60,000 bases of DNA, taken from the NCBI GenBank assembly GCA_014529385.2, contig CM043966.1, forward strand, positions 142,648,211-142,708,210, read 5' to 3'. The position numbers and the translations under genes are program-made. Source of the DNA: Adiantum capillus-veneris (Eukaryota; Streptophyta; Polypodiopsida; Polypodiales; Pteridaceae). Shown here piece by piece: positions 1-10,139 of the stretch; position 1 is the first letter of the stretch, and each line of letters begins with the position of its first letter. The notes beneath the pieces are model-generated. The model made no database searches and was not told where the DNA came from. It was given only the letters and a program-made list of their open reading frames with translations.

Positions 1-763
1 TCACAGTTCTTCGAGGCGTGTCACATACGACACGGGCGCATCTACACACAGTCTGTAGGCGACATCCACTAGTTCATCATGTAGCTTGTGTTTGCTGCTT
101 GATATTCCAGATTTCATCCTGACATTGCAGGTACTTCGTCATGGGATGTATTGTCAGAGATGATGTATGTCTGTTGAGGGTTTGCTGGCTGTGAGTCACG
201 CAGCAAACAACCGCCGCAGCAGTTACAGCATACAGTGGGAAATTTGTGGATGTATGACTTTGTGGGAAGTCTATGTACTGTCAGATTTACTGTAGCCTTT
301 GTTGAGGGTCGAGTGAGGTTTTATTGAGCTGGGGGATTCTTGAATGTTGAGATCCTTTCGGTGATACAGGTCTTGGAGCGATCCCTCGAGCACCCTTAGA
401 TAGGCAGCTAGGATGTATTGACTGTGAGTTAGACAGTTGGGATTGCATCTTTGCTTTACTGCCGTTGAGGCATTGTCGTAGTCTATGCTTACAGGACAGT
501 GACAGGACAGTCAGAGACAATACAGGTGCAGGACAGGTTTACCCACAGCTTACAGTGTTAGAGAGACAATGGTTTTTTGAGCTGTTCTTTGGTCTGTTTT
601 TAGTACACCAGAGCCATTTTACAAAGGAGAATCTGCCAAAATTTTTGCAAAATCTGAAGCTTTCTTGGTTCATTTGACAGGTTGATATTGGTTGAGAGGT
701 CAGTTTATAGGGGAAACTCTGCCAAATTTTTCCCTGGAAAGTAAACTACTGTGAAGCGTAGCT
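1..763 (+). other. Leader upstream of copia-1 gag
   Basis: This stretch holds no coding region I believe. I find neither an LTR end nor a tRNA-iMet primer site, so the 5' LTR lies outside or is lost. About 75 bases at 308-385, around TTATTGAGCTGGGGG and GAGATCCTTTC, recur at 38926-38990 in the leader of family R. Weaker resemblance continues at 570-740 against 39110-39200, including a pair of CTCTGYCAAAATTTTT-like blocks. The stretch may therefore be a leader module shared by two element classes, or a junction with an R relative. Confidence 0.4.
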
Positions 764-2035
764 ATGGCTGGATCATAGGACACTGCTCTTTACAATATCA
801 AGAAGCTGGATGGAACCAATTTCCCATTGTGGAAGAAGCAGATTTGGCACGTGTTGGTACAAAAGAAGCAGATAAAACCTATAAAGCTCAAGGGGATAAA
901 ACCAGAAGATATGGACGAAGATGAATGGAGCGAAATGGATGAATTGGCACTTTCTACCATTATGCTGACTTTTGCAGAAAATGTTTACTTCAATGTAGCA
1001 GACGAGATGTTGGCTTATGAAGCATGGACAAAGCTGAGTGATCTTTATGAGAAGCAGAGTGCTGCTTCACAGGTATACTGGCTTAAGAAGCTTGTTGACT
1101 TGAAGATGAAAGAAGGGACACCTATGTCCAATCATGTGAATGAATTCAACACCATCTACAGTCAGTTGTCAGCTCAAGGTGTCAAGTTTGATGAACCTGT
1201 TAGAGCTATGTTCCTGTTGATCATATTGCCAGAAAGTTGGGACACTTTTCGCACAGCTTTGAGTAACTCTGCACCTCCAGATGGTTTGACCATAGCAGGT
1301 GTAGAAGGCAATCTGCTTAGTGAAGAAACCAACAGAAAGAAAATGGACAAAGGCAAAGGAACAGCCTTAGTTGTCAGGGGAAGGACAAAAGAAAAGTACA
1401 AAGGTGCAAAGAGGAATCAGTCTCGTAGCAAGTCTCGCAATGCTAAAGGCAAGAGTGACATAGAATGCTACCATTGTGGCAAGAAGGGTCACATGAAAAG
1501 AGTCTGCAGAGAATGGAAAGCAGAAAAAGGCAAAGAGAAAGCTGAAGACCATGGTGAGAAGAACAAGTCCTCAGTGAAGATTCAACAAATAAATGTGACA
1601 AACACTGTTGCAGAGGATGACAGTCTAGTGTCAGGAGACATCTACTTCTTGAAGGATACAATGGACTCAGCTCTTCTTACAGCATCTGATGGAAATGCAC
1701 TGAGTGACTGGATTATAGACTCAGGGGCATCACTTCATGTGTCTCCAAACAAGGAGTGGTTTACCTCTTATGTGACCACTAAAGATCATGTTCGGCTAGG
1801 CAATGGGCAGACATGTGAGATCTTAGGTGTTGGAGATGTTCAATTGAAGTTTCAGAATGGCTCTTCTTTCACACTGAAGAATGTGAGACATGTTCCCGCA
1901 ATTACAAAGAGCTTGATCAACACATGTTTACTTGATGATGCTGGCTACGTCACCACTTTTGGACAGAAAATGTGGAAGATATCCAAGGGTTCTATGACAG
2001 TAGCACATGGAGTAAAGTCTGGAGGACTTACATGA
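764..2035 (+). pseudogene. Copia-1 gag and protease, broken
   Basis: Gag (UBN2-like capsid region) followed by aspartic protease. The natural start is the ATG at 764: it begins MAGS, is in frame with the long open frame from 827, and is followed at 776-778 by an in-frame TAG. The capsid region covers roughly the first 190 residues. A CCHC zinc knuckle, CYHCGKKGHMKRVC, lies at 1466-1507 in a Lys/Arg-rich stretch expected to bind RNA. The protease motif DSGAS, followed by LHVSP, lies near 1718-1740 and is intact. The frame is lost near 2025, where the protein should run on into the GAG-pre-integrase domain. Early truncation by the TAG should abolish full-length gag unless it is read through. 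Confidence 0.88.
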
Positions 2036-3113
2036 TTTATGTAATAAATGTCTCTAAAAATGTAATCAATGTAACCGAGCAGCCGAATGTTTCTTTGTGG
2101 CATAGCCGGTTAGGAAATATGTCCAAGAAGGGAATGGAAATCTTGTCTCGTTCTGGTTATTTGCCGGGCTTTTCATTTAATGATTTTGAATTCTGTGAAC
2201 ATTGTCTGTATGGTAAGCAAACACAGCAGCCACATAAGCATAGAAGCAGTAGAAGAGATACACAGTTGGCACTTGTTCATAGTGATTTGTGTGGACCTAT
2301 GCCTAACCTATCTCTGGGGGAGTTTCTTACTTTATGACATTTATAGATGATTACTCGAGGAAAGTATGGGTTTACTTTCTCAAGCACAAGGATGAAGCGT
2401 TTAGTGTTTTCAAAACGTTTGTGACACTTGTGGAGAATCACAGTGGCAAGAACCTTAAATGCTTACGCACTGACAATGGTGGAGAGTATGTTTCAAAGGC
2501 CTTTCAGGACTTTTGTGAGTCAAAAGGTATAAAACGTGAACTTACTGCTCCTTACAATCCTCCTCAAAATAGGACCATACAAGAGAAGGTCAGAAGTATG
2601 TTGTCTAATGCACAACTGCCAAATGGGTTTTGGGCTGAAGCTGTATCAACAGTTGTTCATCTTGTAAATAGATCTCCTAGCAAGGTTTTGCAGAAGGATT
2701 CAGTGCCAGAGATGGTATGGTCAGGCAAAATGCCCTCATACAAGCATCTCAGAGTCTTTGGATATGAGGCATATACTCACGTTCCAAAGGAATTTAGGAA
2801 CAAACTTGAGCCAAAGAGTAGAAAGTGCATCTTTCTAGGATATGGTAATTCTGGTGAGATGGGGTACAGACTTTGGGATCCTGAATCTAGAAAGGTTGTC
2901 CGCAGCAATGATGTTCACTTTAATGAATCCAAATATCATTCTAAACCAGAGAGGGTTGAGGAGATTAGAAGAGTTGTCTTTCAAGAAGATGGACCTGCAC
3001 ATGAAAGACAAAATGTCAGGGCTCAAGAGGAGCAAGGACAGGATAGAGTGGAACCACAGGTTGTGGCTGAGCCTAAGCCACCTATTGTGCGTAGATTTGG
3101 ACGTGTCACGTGA
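2023..3113 (+). pseudogene. Copia-1 GAG-pre-integrase and integrase, catalytic Glu lost
   Basis: The GAG-pre-integrase zinc domain is recognisable near 2098-2220 (HSRLGNMSKKG, then CEHCLYGK). A one-base shift in a G run near 2315-2320 moves the frame. The integrase core follows, with Asp in HSDLCGP near 2278 and Asp in RTDNGGEY near 2467. The third catalytic residue normally lies in the NGVAERMNR-like motif just after PPQ. Here the sequence goes PPQN directly to RTIQEK at about 2560-2590, so roughly eight residues carrying the Glu are missing, in frame, between two Asn codons. The downstream integrase region to 3110 is well kept. An in-frame TGA ends this stretch at 3111-3113 (probably an Arg CGA in the ancestor). 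Confidence 0.88.
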
Positions 3114-4681
3114 CCTCCTGATAGGTTTGTTGCATCTATGAACTATGTCATGTTGACTGATTGCAATGAGCCTTCATGTTACAAGGAAGCAGTGCAAATG
3201 AAGGACTCCGGGAATTGGCAATTGGCCATGCAGTCAGAGATGACAGCTCTGCATAAAAACAAGACATGGAAGCTAGTTAAATTACCACAGGGCAAAAAGG
3301 CTCTACCTTGTAAATGGGTTTACAGGTATAAGATCACCGCTCATGATCGTCAGCCAAAGTACAAAGCAAGGCTTGTTGCCAAGGGCTTTAAGCAAGAACA
3401 AGGCATTGACTTTGATGAATTCTTGCATTGGTTGCCATATTAGATTTGGTGTTGCACCAAATGGATGTCAAGACAACGTTCTTGCATGGTGATTTAGATG
3501 TGGAAATTTACATGCAGCAGCCAGAAGGGTTTGTTGAGAAAGGCAACGAAGAGTGGGTATGCCAATTGCTAAAGAGTCTTTATGGCTTAAAACAATCATC
3601 GAGGGCATGGTACCATAAATTCCACAAGTTTATGCTTTCTCAAGGCTACAAATGTAGTGAGTTCGATCACTGTCTATATACAAAGAAGGCTAAGGATGGT
3701 AGTTGGATGATCCTTATTTTGTATGTGGATGACATGTTGATTGCTGGCAAGCACTTGGAAGAAATTTCAGCTTTGAAGTCAAAAATGGAAAAATCGTTTG
3801 ACATGAAAGACATGGGTGAGGCAAGTCATATACTTGGTATGTGCATTGAGAGAGACAGATCAAAGAAGTTGATTTGGTTATCTCAAACAGAGTATATTGA
3901 CAAGGTTTTGCAACGTTTCAATATGGAGAAGGGAAAGGCACTGAGTGTTCCATTGCCACCATATGTGAAACTTAGCAAACAAGATTGTCCTGTGTCTGAG
4001 GAAGAACAGGCTAAAATGGATAAGATTCCATATGCGTCTGCAGTGGGTAGTTTGATGTATGCAATGATTGCTACTCGCCCAGACATTGCATTTGTAGTGG
4101 GAGTAGTAAGTCGATACATGTCAAACCCAGGCAAGAAACATTGGGAGGCAGTGAAAGGAATATTGAGATACCTGAAAGCTACAAAGAGTATGCGTATATG
4201 CTATGGGAGTCAGGAGCTAAGTGTAACGGGTTTTACAGACTCAGATTATGCAGGTGACTTAAACAACCGAAGGTCTACGTCAGGGTATGTCTTTACATTG
4301 GCTGGTGGAGCAGTATCATGGCGTTCTAGATTACAAGATTGTGTTACTCAGTCTACTACAGAGGCTGAATATGTTGCAGCATCAGAGGCATGCAAAGAAT
4401 CAATTTGGCTTAATCGACTAGTAACAGATTTGGGAATCAAAGAAGAGATGCATGTGTTTTATTGTGATAGTCAAAGTGCTATACAATTGGCTCGCAATCC
4501 AGTTTATCACTCAAAGACAAAGCATGTGGATGTGAAGTATCATTTCATCAGGGAAATGCTCGAGGATAAGCAACTTCAGCTTGTCAAAGTTCACACCACA
4601 AAAAATCCTGCTGATCTACTTACAAAAGGACCTCCCTCAGAGAGCTTTGCGCATTTTCGCAATCAGTTAGGTGTAGGGTAG
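3114..4681 (+). pseudogene. Copia-1 reverse transcriptase and RNase H, deleted
   Basis: Follows the integrase in the same frame after the TGA at 3111. The N-terminal fingers of the reverse transcriptase are present (LPCKWVYRYKI, KARLVAKGFKQ). At about 3420-3430 a deletion with frameshift removes the residues between IDFDE and the MDVKTTFLHGDL motif. The polymerase active site YVDDMLIAG at about 3721 is intact. The RNase H domain is well kept: TDSDYAGD near 4220, QSTTEAEYVAA near 4350, CDSQSA near 4465 and KHVDVKYHFI near 4525. The protein ends with TKGPPSESF and a stop at 4679-4681. Apart from the deletion, this is the best preserved part of the element. Confidence 0.9.
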
Positions 4682-4770
4682 TACATCACTTCTCTACATC
4701 TCTTGTATATTAGATTGTATAGTAGCTTCTCTCACACTTAAAGTACCACATTGGACTTTAAGTGGGAGGT
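4682..4770 (+). other. Copia-1 3' untranslated region and polypurine tract
   Basis: After the pol stop there are about 75 bases of AT-rich sequence, then AAGTGGGAGGT at 4760-4770 immediately before TGTTGGGG. A purine tract abutting a TG start is the plus-strand primer signature of LTR elements. Confidence 0.75.
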
Positions 4771-4966
4771 TGTTGGGGTATAAAGCCCAATGTGGTCGCC
4801 CGGGTAAGTGGGCGAGCCGCCAGGTATGTACACATATTCTTTTGTAAAAACCTAATAAGAACTCACTATGCTCTACACATTACAGTAGAGCGAGTTCACC
4901 ATATCGTCGTGCTCTTCTTCTCGCACTCTCTCTCGCGTCGCACTTCCGCTCGTACTCCTTCAGCAC
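4771..4966 (+). repeat. Copia-1 3' LTR, truncated
   Basis: The LTR begins TGTTGGGGTATAAAGCCC right after the purine tract. The sequence is not copia-2 coding until about 4968, where the minus-strand RNase H reading of copia-2 begins. No CA end complementary to the TG start is found, and no 5' LTR is available to compare, so the right boundary is only the point where the neighbour begins. Confidence 0.6.
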
Positions 4967-4967
4967 C

Positions 4968-5247
4968 TTTCCTAGCTTTAGCTGTCCCTCTTCCAAAAGA
5001 GTGCGTATGAAGTGATATCTCACCTCAATGTGCTTTGTCCTTGAATGAAAGGCTGAGTTCTTTGCAAGATGGATAGCGCTTTGGATATCACTGTACAAAA
5101 CACAATTGTTTTGTTTGAATCCAAGCTCTTCTAAGAATCTGTGAAGCAACAGAATTTCTTTGCTTGCCTCCGTCATTGCTACATACTCTGCTTCCGTGGT
5201 AGAAAGTGAGACCACTTTTTGCAACTTTGAAGCCCAGCTTACTGCTT
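4968..5247 (-). pseudogene. Copia-2 RNase H, C-terminal part
   Basis: The minus-strand reading begins at AVSWASKLQKVV near 5247 and runs through LSTTEAEYVAM, YSDIQSAIHLAKN and KHIEVRYHFIRTLLEEGQL. These are the second half of the copia RNase H domain with its catalytic Asp region. The first half of RNase H and the end of reverse transcriptase are missing, and the frame differs from the upstream part. After GKV near 4968 the residues no longer fit the usual IHTxxNPADxLTK ending, so the tail has been replaced by sequence of the copia-1 LTR side. Confidence 0.85.
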
Positions 5248-6522
5248 TCTAGTATCTTCTTGATGTAATCTTCTTGAGATAGCTTTATTGTCTTCTTCGT
5301 CCCGTCCCTTGATATTTTCATATCAAGTATCCTCTTTGTAGTATCTAAATCCTTCATTGAAAAAGATTTAGACAGCTCCTCTTTTAGGTCTTTGATGTCC
5401 TGCATATTAGCACTTGCAATCAACATGTCATCAACATACAACATTAGGATGATGAATTTCCCATCTCCCAAATTCTTTGTGTAGATGCAGTGATCCAAGT
5501 TGCATCTTGTGAATCCATGATCCAACATACATCGATCAAAATTCAAGTACCATTGTCTTGATGCTTGTTGTAAACCATACAAGCTCTTCTTTAATCTGCA
5601 AACCATTTTCTCCTTACCTTTTACTGCATACCCCTTTGGTTGAAGCATGTAGATTTCCTCCTCTAAGTCACCGTGAGGGAATGCCGTATTTACATCCATT
5701 TGCTCGAGATTTAGATCATGAGCAGCCACAAGGATTAAGACAAGCCTAATTGAGTTCATTTTTACAAAAAGAGAAAATATTTCATTGAAGTCAATACATT
5801 TCTTTTGAGAAAATCCTTTTACCACAAGCCTAGACTTGTACCTTTTCTTCCCACCTTCTTCTTCCTCACCTTGCACACCCATTTTTTTGAAGTGCCCGCT
5901 TACCTTTAGGCAACTCAACCAACTCCCATGTTTGGTTGCGATGTAGTGATTCCATCTCCACTTGCATGCTCTTCGTCCATTCTTCTTTGGATTCATGTTG
6001 CATAGCTTCTTCGTATGATTCCGGCTCTCCAAAATCTGAGATCAAGAGATGGTTGAAGGAAGGAACAAACCTTTCTGGAGGTCTACTTGCTCTTGTAGAT
6101 CTTCGGGGAATAGGTTGAGGCTCCTCATTTGGTTGAAGTTGTTGCACATTGTCACCGTTTGTATTCCTTGAGTCTTCACCATCCTCAAGCTCCATGTACT
6201 CATCACCTGTTTCTTTTGTTTGTTTTCTTTCCAAGTAATCTTTGTACATATTTTGTTCGTTAAAAATTACATCCCTACTCCTTAAGATTTTACCATCTTC
6301 AGGATTCCATAGGCGATAGCCAAAGTCACCTTCTCCATAGCCAATGAAGAAACACTTTTTGGACTTTGCATCTAGCTTTGATCTTAGGATTCTATCTATG
6401 TGCATGAAAGCCTCACACCCAAACACTTTGAGAAATGCATAATTCACCGGTTTACCTGTCCATGCCTCTTCTAGAACTCCCCCATCCAATGCCATTGAGG
6501 GTGACCAATTGATTAAGTACAC
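5248..6522 (-). pseudogene. Copia-2 integrase C-terminus and reverse transcriptase
   Basis: Reading from 6522 the integrase C-terminal region is seen (LKVFGCEAFMHI, FFIGYGEGDFGYRLWNPE), then an acidic linker, then the reverse transcriptase start (YEEAMQHESKEEW, TWELVELPKGKRAL). A frameshift near 5885 follows, then RYKSRLVVKGF, IDFNEIFS, MDVNTAFPHGDL and the active site LYVDDMLIAS near 5420. The reading ends after LSQEDYIKKILE near 5252. There the sequence jumps to RNase H, a deletion I estimate at more than 100 residues, covering the thumb and the start of RNase H. Confidence 0.87.
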
Positions 6523-6530
6523 AGACGTAC

Positions 6531-7031
6531 TTACAGCTTTCTCCCAAAGCTCAAGCGGTCGGCTGCATGTAGCCGCATGCTTCGTGCTCGCTCCATGATT
6601 GTCCTGTTCATCTTTTCCGAAATCCCATTTTGTTGAGGTGTGCTTGGGGTTGTATTTTGCCTCCGAATGCCATTGCTAGCGCAAAAGCTTTCAAAATCTT
6701 GGCTGCAATATTCGCCTCCATTGTCGGATGTGAGGCATTTAACCTTGGTACCTGTTTCATTGTCCACAAAGGCTTTCCACCTTTGAAATATAGAAAACAC
6801 ATCGGACTTATTCTTCATGACATAAACCCATATTTTTCTAATCGCATCATCTATGAATGTTACATAATACAATGAGCCACCAAGTGATGGTGTACTTGCA
6901 GGACCCCAAACATCAGAATGAACGTACTTAAGTTTTTTATTTTTTCTTTCATTTCTTGATTTTTGAAAATTTACCCTCTTTTGTTTACCATAAACACAAT
7001 CTTCACAGAACTCTAAGTCCACTTCTTTCAA
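6531..7031 (-). pseudogene. Copia-2 integrase core
   Basis: Starts after the TGA at 7033-7035 and continues the frame of gag-protease. The second half of the zinc domain is CEDCVYGKQ. The core has Asp in HSDVWGP, Asp in TSDNGGEY and Glu in NGISEKMNRT, so all three catalytic acids are present, unlike in copia-1. A frameshift near 6525 separates it from the C-terminal half. The stop and the shift are the only faults I see in this domain. Confidence 0.87.
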
Positions 7032-7032
7032 A

Positions 7033-8363
7033 CCTCATAGAAGCTTCTTCGTTTGAAGGATTTTCATTCCTTTTGCACTCATATGCCCAAGCCGGTAGTG
7101 CCACACCACACTGTCAATTTCTGTAGTTGCTGCGCAAGCTGAAGGTTGTGAGCTGATAGTACACAAGTAAAGTGTACCGACCTTTTCTCCCTTGGCAACC
7201 ACCAAAGATCCCTTTGAGATCTTCCATCGTTTGTTTCCGAATGCAATGTTGTGACCTTCATCGTCCAATTGTCCTGTAGAGATCAAGTTTTTTCGAAGAG
7301 AAAGAACGTGCCTAACATCTTTAAGCTTCCATTCATTTCCGTTAGCAGTTTTGATAGAAACTGTATCTTTGCTGACAATCTCACAAGCTTCATCATCTCC
7401 CAAGTATACATACCCAAAATTACCTTTGGTGTAATCTTGGAAATGTTGCTTGTGTGGTGTTGCATGGAATGAAGCCTCGGAATCTACTATCCAGGAATTA
7501 GACACATTGTCTAATGAGAGAATTAAAGCATCTTGCTCTACTTTACATGCCACATTGGCCTCCGATGTTGGCTTGTTGTCTTGAGACTCTGTCTCCTTCT
7601 TCTTCTTGGACCAGCAATCCTTCTTAACGTGGCCCTTCTTGCCGCAGTTCCAATATTCAAGAACTGACTTTGTGCGTGACTTGCTCCGCCTTGAGCGATC
7701 ACGACCTTTTTGGTTTTTGAACCTCTTGTTAGGCCTTCCTCTTGTTTCCAATGACAGTGCAACACTTGATGATTCTCTTGTGCTTCTCCTTCGTATTTCC
7801 TCACTTAGGAGAACACCCACAACATCATCAAACTTAAAAGTATTTGTGCCAGAAATAGAATTACTTACAACCATCACAAGGCTGTCCCAACTATCCGGTA
7901 GAGATGATAGTATAAGGAGAGCTCGCACTTCGTCATCGAAAATTATTTTCACCGATCGAAGTTGACTTATATTTGTGTTAAAGTCATTTAGGTGTTCTGC
8001 AACTGAACCATTCTCTGCCATCTTTAGATTGAACAAGCGCTTCATAAGAAATACCTTATTGGATGCCGATGGTTTCTCGTAGAAGTCGTCAAGTGACTTC
8101 ATCAAATCCTCCATGGTCTTCATCTCCGAAACATTGAAGGCCACCGTTGACGCCAAGCCTAACCGGATTGTTCCTAGTGCCTTTCGATCAAGGACAATCC
8201 ATGCTTCATCTGCCATTGTTGCGGGCTTCTTCGCAAGACCGCCTAGTGGCAAATAGAGGTCCTTTTGGTAGAGATAGTCTTCAATCTGCATCTTCCAATG
8301 TTGATATTTTTTGCCATTGAACTTCTCAATCTTGAGCTTCTCTTCCTCCGCCATAACTCCCAC
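7033..8363 (-). pseudogene. Copia-2 gag and protease with point damage
   Basis: Start ATG at 8363 lies 51 bases inside the primer site, as expected for gag (MGVMAEEEKLKIEKFNGK). The capsid region (UBN2-like) spans about residues 10-190. The zinc knuckle at about residue 237 reads YWNCGKKGHVKKDC: the first Cys is Tyr (TAT for TGT). The protease site reads DSEAS instead of DSGAS near 7485, which should kill the enzyme. Both are G-to-A changes on the coding strand. The GAG-pre-integrase part (WHYRLGHMSAKG) follows. The frame is open for 442 codons before the TGA at 7033. Confidence 0.9.
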
Positions 8364-8413
8364 TCAATTCAAGGAATCCTTTCCTTGAGATAACTTAGCT
8401 ACGAGCAAACCTT

Positions 8414-8425
8414 GCTCTAATACCA
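8414..8425 (-). other. Copia-2 primer binding site (tRNA-iMet type)
   Basis: On the minus strand TGGTATTAGAGC differs by one base from the usual initiator-Met primer site TGGTATCAGAGC. It lies two bases inside the LTR end, exactly where minus-strand synthesis would be primed. Confidence 0.85.
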
Positions 8426-8427
8426 GT

Positions 8428-9067
8428 TGTTAGGAAATATGACGTAGCTAAATAGATATTAGAGTAGATTACTTAATGGAGAGAGATATATTTCACACAC
8501 AAGAGATTATACAGTAGAGAGAGAGAGAGAGTACACACGATATACATGGTTCACCCAATGTGGGCTACGTCCACGGGAAAGCAGCCACTCAATGGCTTTA
8601 GTACTTCAAAACAAGAAGTAGTTTATAAAGGGATTATACCCTTAATGGAGCTCCCGCCTTGCTTCACTCTCACCACCTCACACTCACCTTGTTGCATCAA
8701 CTTCACACTATGAAATGTGTGTAGAAATGGCTTCCTTTTATAGGCCAAAAGGGCTGCCCTTTCTCATGAGAGGCAACCATGTGTAGCCGTCCTTGTGTTG
8801 AATAAGTCCAAATCGAACCCTCCAATCCGCCCATGTGTGGCCACCCTTGAGAAGACAAGTCCGCTTTTGAATTCGGTCACCGGCTACCGGCCATTGACTT
8901 CTGGCCACCGGCCAATCGGCCAACCGACCGGTTGTTTTCCGACTACTTTTCGACCGCCGTCCGGCCATAATTTTCCGGCCATAAATTTTTTGTCGTGAAA
9001 ATTTTGGTTTCCGACGAGTGATTTTCCTTCACGCACGATGGCTTCTCCTCATAATGGGGGCCTTACA
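8428..9067 (-). repeat. Copia-2 5' LTR, 640 bases
   Basis: On the + strand it starts TGTTAGGAAATATG and ends GGGCCTTACA. Read on the minus strand it therefore begins TGTAAGGCCC and ends CCTAACA next to the primer site. A TATA signal (TATAAAAG on minus) lies at 8736-8744. A short GA repeat is at 8518-8531. The U3 side (8880-8990) carries repeated CCGGCCA/ACCGGCC words. The outer boundary at 9067 is inferred from the TG/CA rule only. Confidence 0.72.
8736..8744 (-). promoter_or_regulatory. TATA box in copia-2 LTR
   Basis: Minus-strand CTATAAAAG sits about 310 bases upstream of the primer site inside the LTR, a usual place for the element's promoter. Confidence 0.5.
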
Positions 9068-10139
9068 AATGTGCGCTTTTACCACATAAAATTACAAGGG
9101 GTAAATCAGGCTCCATTATTAACACTTGAATCATAGCTATTCACACAAATCAAGTACTAGAAACCTTGCTAAAATATTTAAACCATAATAGAATGTGAGC
9201 ATGAACCACATCTAGATATAAATAATGAAACATTTTTAGTAACATCACATAGTCAAACTTCAACAAGTAAAAAATGGTATGCAAATATGCAGCCTAAAAG
9301 TTGAAACAACCATTTGTTAATGTTGTTCAATAGTACTTGTAACATTAACAAGAATCACGAGGTATTTAAAAAAATTTGGCCACTGAAATTGTTCCTAATA
9401 TCATATGTTGAATTGGTTTATAAACAGATTTGACCAACACATGGAGACTTTGTTGTGACACATAATTAAGGAAAAGGTGTGAGTGTTAGTTCGAGACACT
9501 CATATTCTGAGCATATTCTCCACATGTGGACTATGTCTCATATCAAACTCTAACATACAGGCTAAGATTACCTAGTTGTTGTTGCAAATATTCATCTTTG
9601 AAAAATGTTTGAGCACTAGGCTTTGCCTTGGATGCAATCTTTGGCTTTGAACCTTGTCAAGAATCATTGTTGTTTTCTTGGTAGTAATGACCCTTGACAC
9701 AATACAAACCCCAAGCTCTAGTTATGGCAAGAACATGCAACACGACATAGACCCGTGAAGATGGAGAGGAAAAGCCATTTTTGATGTGGGACATTTTGAT
9801 TTTTCTTATTTTCTATATTTTTGCAGATTGTAGAACAAATTAATTATCAAAAATTCAAAGTTTGCAGGCCTTGGTGCTCACAAACATTGGACTCAAATTT
9901 TTGAGCATGGGAAAAGCCTCTTAGTCCCTTAAATTTGAGCATCCACAACTTTAATAAATGTGAAACCAAGCCACTCCAGGGCATGCAGAGACAACGACAA
10001 TGAAGAAGGGAGTATTAGAGAGATAGTGCCCTCCTCGTCTCTAGTTTGTCATAAAATCTAATATCTAATATCTAACCAACCCAAATGATTTTCTCATATT
10101 AAATTGATCACTTAATGTGGGAGAATAAACGGGAACAAG
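9068..10139. other. AT-rich spacer without recognisable gene
   Basis: No reading frame here looks coding on either strand, and I see no LTR ends, tandem repeat or RNA gene. It separates copia-2 from G1. A purine-rich stretch (GTGGGAGAATAAACGGGAACAAG-like, in pieces) lies directly before 10140, which is notable because it would also suit the 3' side of an element. Confidence 0.5.

Larger units (their letters stand above)
1..4966 (+). mobile_element. Copia-1: decayed Ty1/copia retrotransposon
   Basis: Domains run in the copia order: gag, protease, GAG-pre-integrase, integrase, reverse transcriptase, RNase H, polypurine tract, start of the 3' LTR. Integrase before reverse transcriptase is what separates copia from gypsy. 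The 5' LTR and primer site are not in the window. The 3' LTR is cut where copia-2 abuts it on the opposite strand near 4966. Damage includes a stop codon four codons into gag, frameshifts near 2025 and 2320, a TGA at 3111, the loss of the integrase catalytic Glu and a deletion in reverse transcriptase, so this copy cannot move by itself. Confidence 0.9.
4968..9067 (-). mobile_element. Copia-2: Ty1/copia retrotransposon, 3' end lost
   Basis: On the minus strand, from right to left: a 640-base LTR, primer site, gag, protease, integrase, reverse transcriptase, RNase H. The 3' untranslated region and 3' LTR are missing: the RNase H reading stops matching the family after GQLKLGKV near 4968 and runs into copia-1. 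Coding damage includes a Gly to Glu change in the protease site, a Cys to Tyr change in the zinc knuckle, a TGA at 7033, frameshifts near 6525 and 5885, and a large deletion near 5250. No target duplication can be tested because one end is gone. Confidence 0.9.
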
